Origin: Cyanobacteria bacterium UBA8803
GTDB lineage: Bacteria > Cyanobacteriota > Cyanobacteriia > Cyanobacteriales > Coleofasciculaceae
Direction: 5' to 3'
NCBI GenBank assembly: GCA_003505715.1
Contig: DNXU01000403.1
Span: forward strand, 4,012 to 9,387
DNA: 5,376 nt
Notes under the pieces: generated by a model
What the model was told of the DNA's origin: nothing
Databases searched by the model: none
Seen by the model: the letters and a program-made list of their open reading frames with translations, nothing else
Made by a program: the position numbers and the translations under genes
In this document: positions 5,225 to 5,376 of the stretch, one piece after another
Numbering within the stretch: position 1 is the stretch's first letter
How the letters are laid out: the number at the start of each line of letters is the position of its first letter

Positions 5225-5258
5225 CTAAACCCAGATTGCTCCTTCAGATGGGGTTTAG
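5225..5258 (-). other. Leader stem-loop upstream of the phasin-like gene
   Basis: CTAAACCC (5225-5232) and GGGTTTAG (5251-5258) form a perfect 8-bp stem with an 18-nt loop, 34 nt before the ATG at 5190. On the transcript the loop exposes AAGGAGC (5244-5238), a good anti-Shine-Dalgarno match with no start codon at proper distance. It may be a 5' UTR regulatory hairpin. Confidence 0.45.
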
Positions 5259-5376
5259 GGGATTTATTATTAGCCCTCAACTCTATCTTAATCGGGGAGT
5301 TTGATCCCTCATTCCGCACCCTCAACTGGCACAATCGGTTTTCTCTTAATTACAATTGGGAATTAGTAACTTTTAA
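5259..5376 (-). other. Non-coding upstream region of the phasin-like gene
   Basis: No supported gene begins in these 118 bases. On the minus strand AGTTGAGGG occurs twice (5327-5319 and 5282-5274), 45 bp apart in the same orientation, and could be paired regulator sites or chance. The stretch is AT-rich, but I found no convincing -35/-10 pair. The promoter of the phasin-like/FKBP pair is expected here or just beyond the window edge. Confidence 0.3.

Noticed and set aside
5191..5334. Extension of the phasin-like gene to a TTG at 5334
   Set aside because: The 48 extra residues are polar and family-unlike, there is no Shine-Dalgarno, and the region has the look of a leader with a hairpin and repeats.

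Overview
The window reads as chromosomal DNA of a cyanobacterium, probably a filamentous one. The evidence is six copies of the HIP1 octamer GCGATCGC in 5.4 kb, heptameric short tandem repeats between genes, a dnaB gene with an intein of cyanobacterial type, and a small phasin-like protein of a kind I associate with cyanobacteria. No rRNA, tRNA, CRISPR array, transposase or phage gene is visible. The genus cannot be fixed from this sequence alone.

Layout: a short repeat-rich leader (1-82) precedes gloB (83-856, +), a glyoxalase II. Next comes rplI (953-1411, +), ribosomal protein L9, and then a 281-bp gap packed with secondary structure. That gap holds a 126-bp nested inverted-repeat element (1413-1538), a 39-nt pure pyrimidine tract and several smaller palindromes. 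dnaB (1693-4200, +) follows. It encodes a 450-aa replicative helicase interrupted by a 385-aa intein placed exactly between the Lys and Thr of the Walker A motif. dnaB converges on two minus-strand genes: an exported FKBP-type peptidyl-prolyl isomerase (4286-4840, TTG start) and, upstream of it, a 107-aa phasin-like coiled-coil protein (4867-5190). The convergent gap (4201-4285) is made almost entirely of two inverted arrays of 7-bp repeats, the last of which supplies the FKBP stop codon.

How the genes relate: rplI-dnaB adjacency is an old bacterial arrangement linking a ribosomal protein to the replicative helicase, and here the two are separated by the inverted-repeat element. The phasin-like and FKBP genes are 26 nt apart and probably co-transcribed. 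gloB is a stand-alone detoxification gene.

The most interesting points are: (1) the intein in the ATP-binding loop, whose two LAGLIDADG catalytic aspartates appear replaced (Asn and Ala), so it looks like a splicing-competent element that has lost homing activity; (2) all three cysteines of the DnaB precursor lie inside the intein, which raises the possibility of redox-sensitive splicing; (3) the nested hairpin element between rplI and dnaB, which may be a MITE-like element or a structured RNA. No wholly new multi-gene system is evident.
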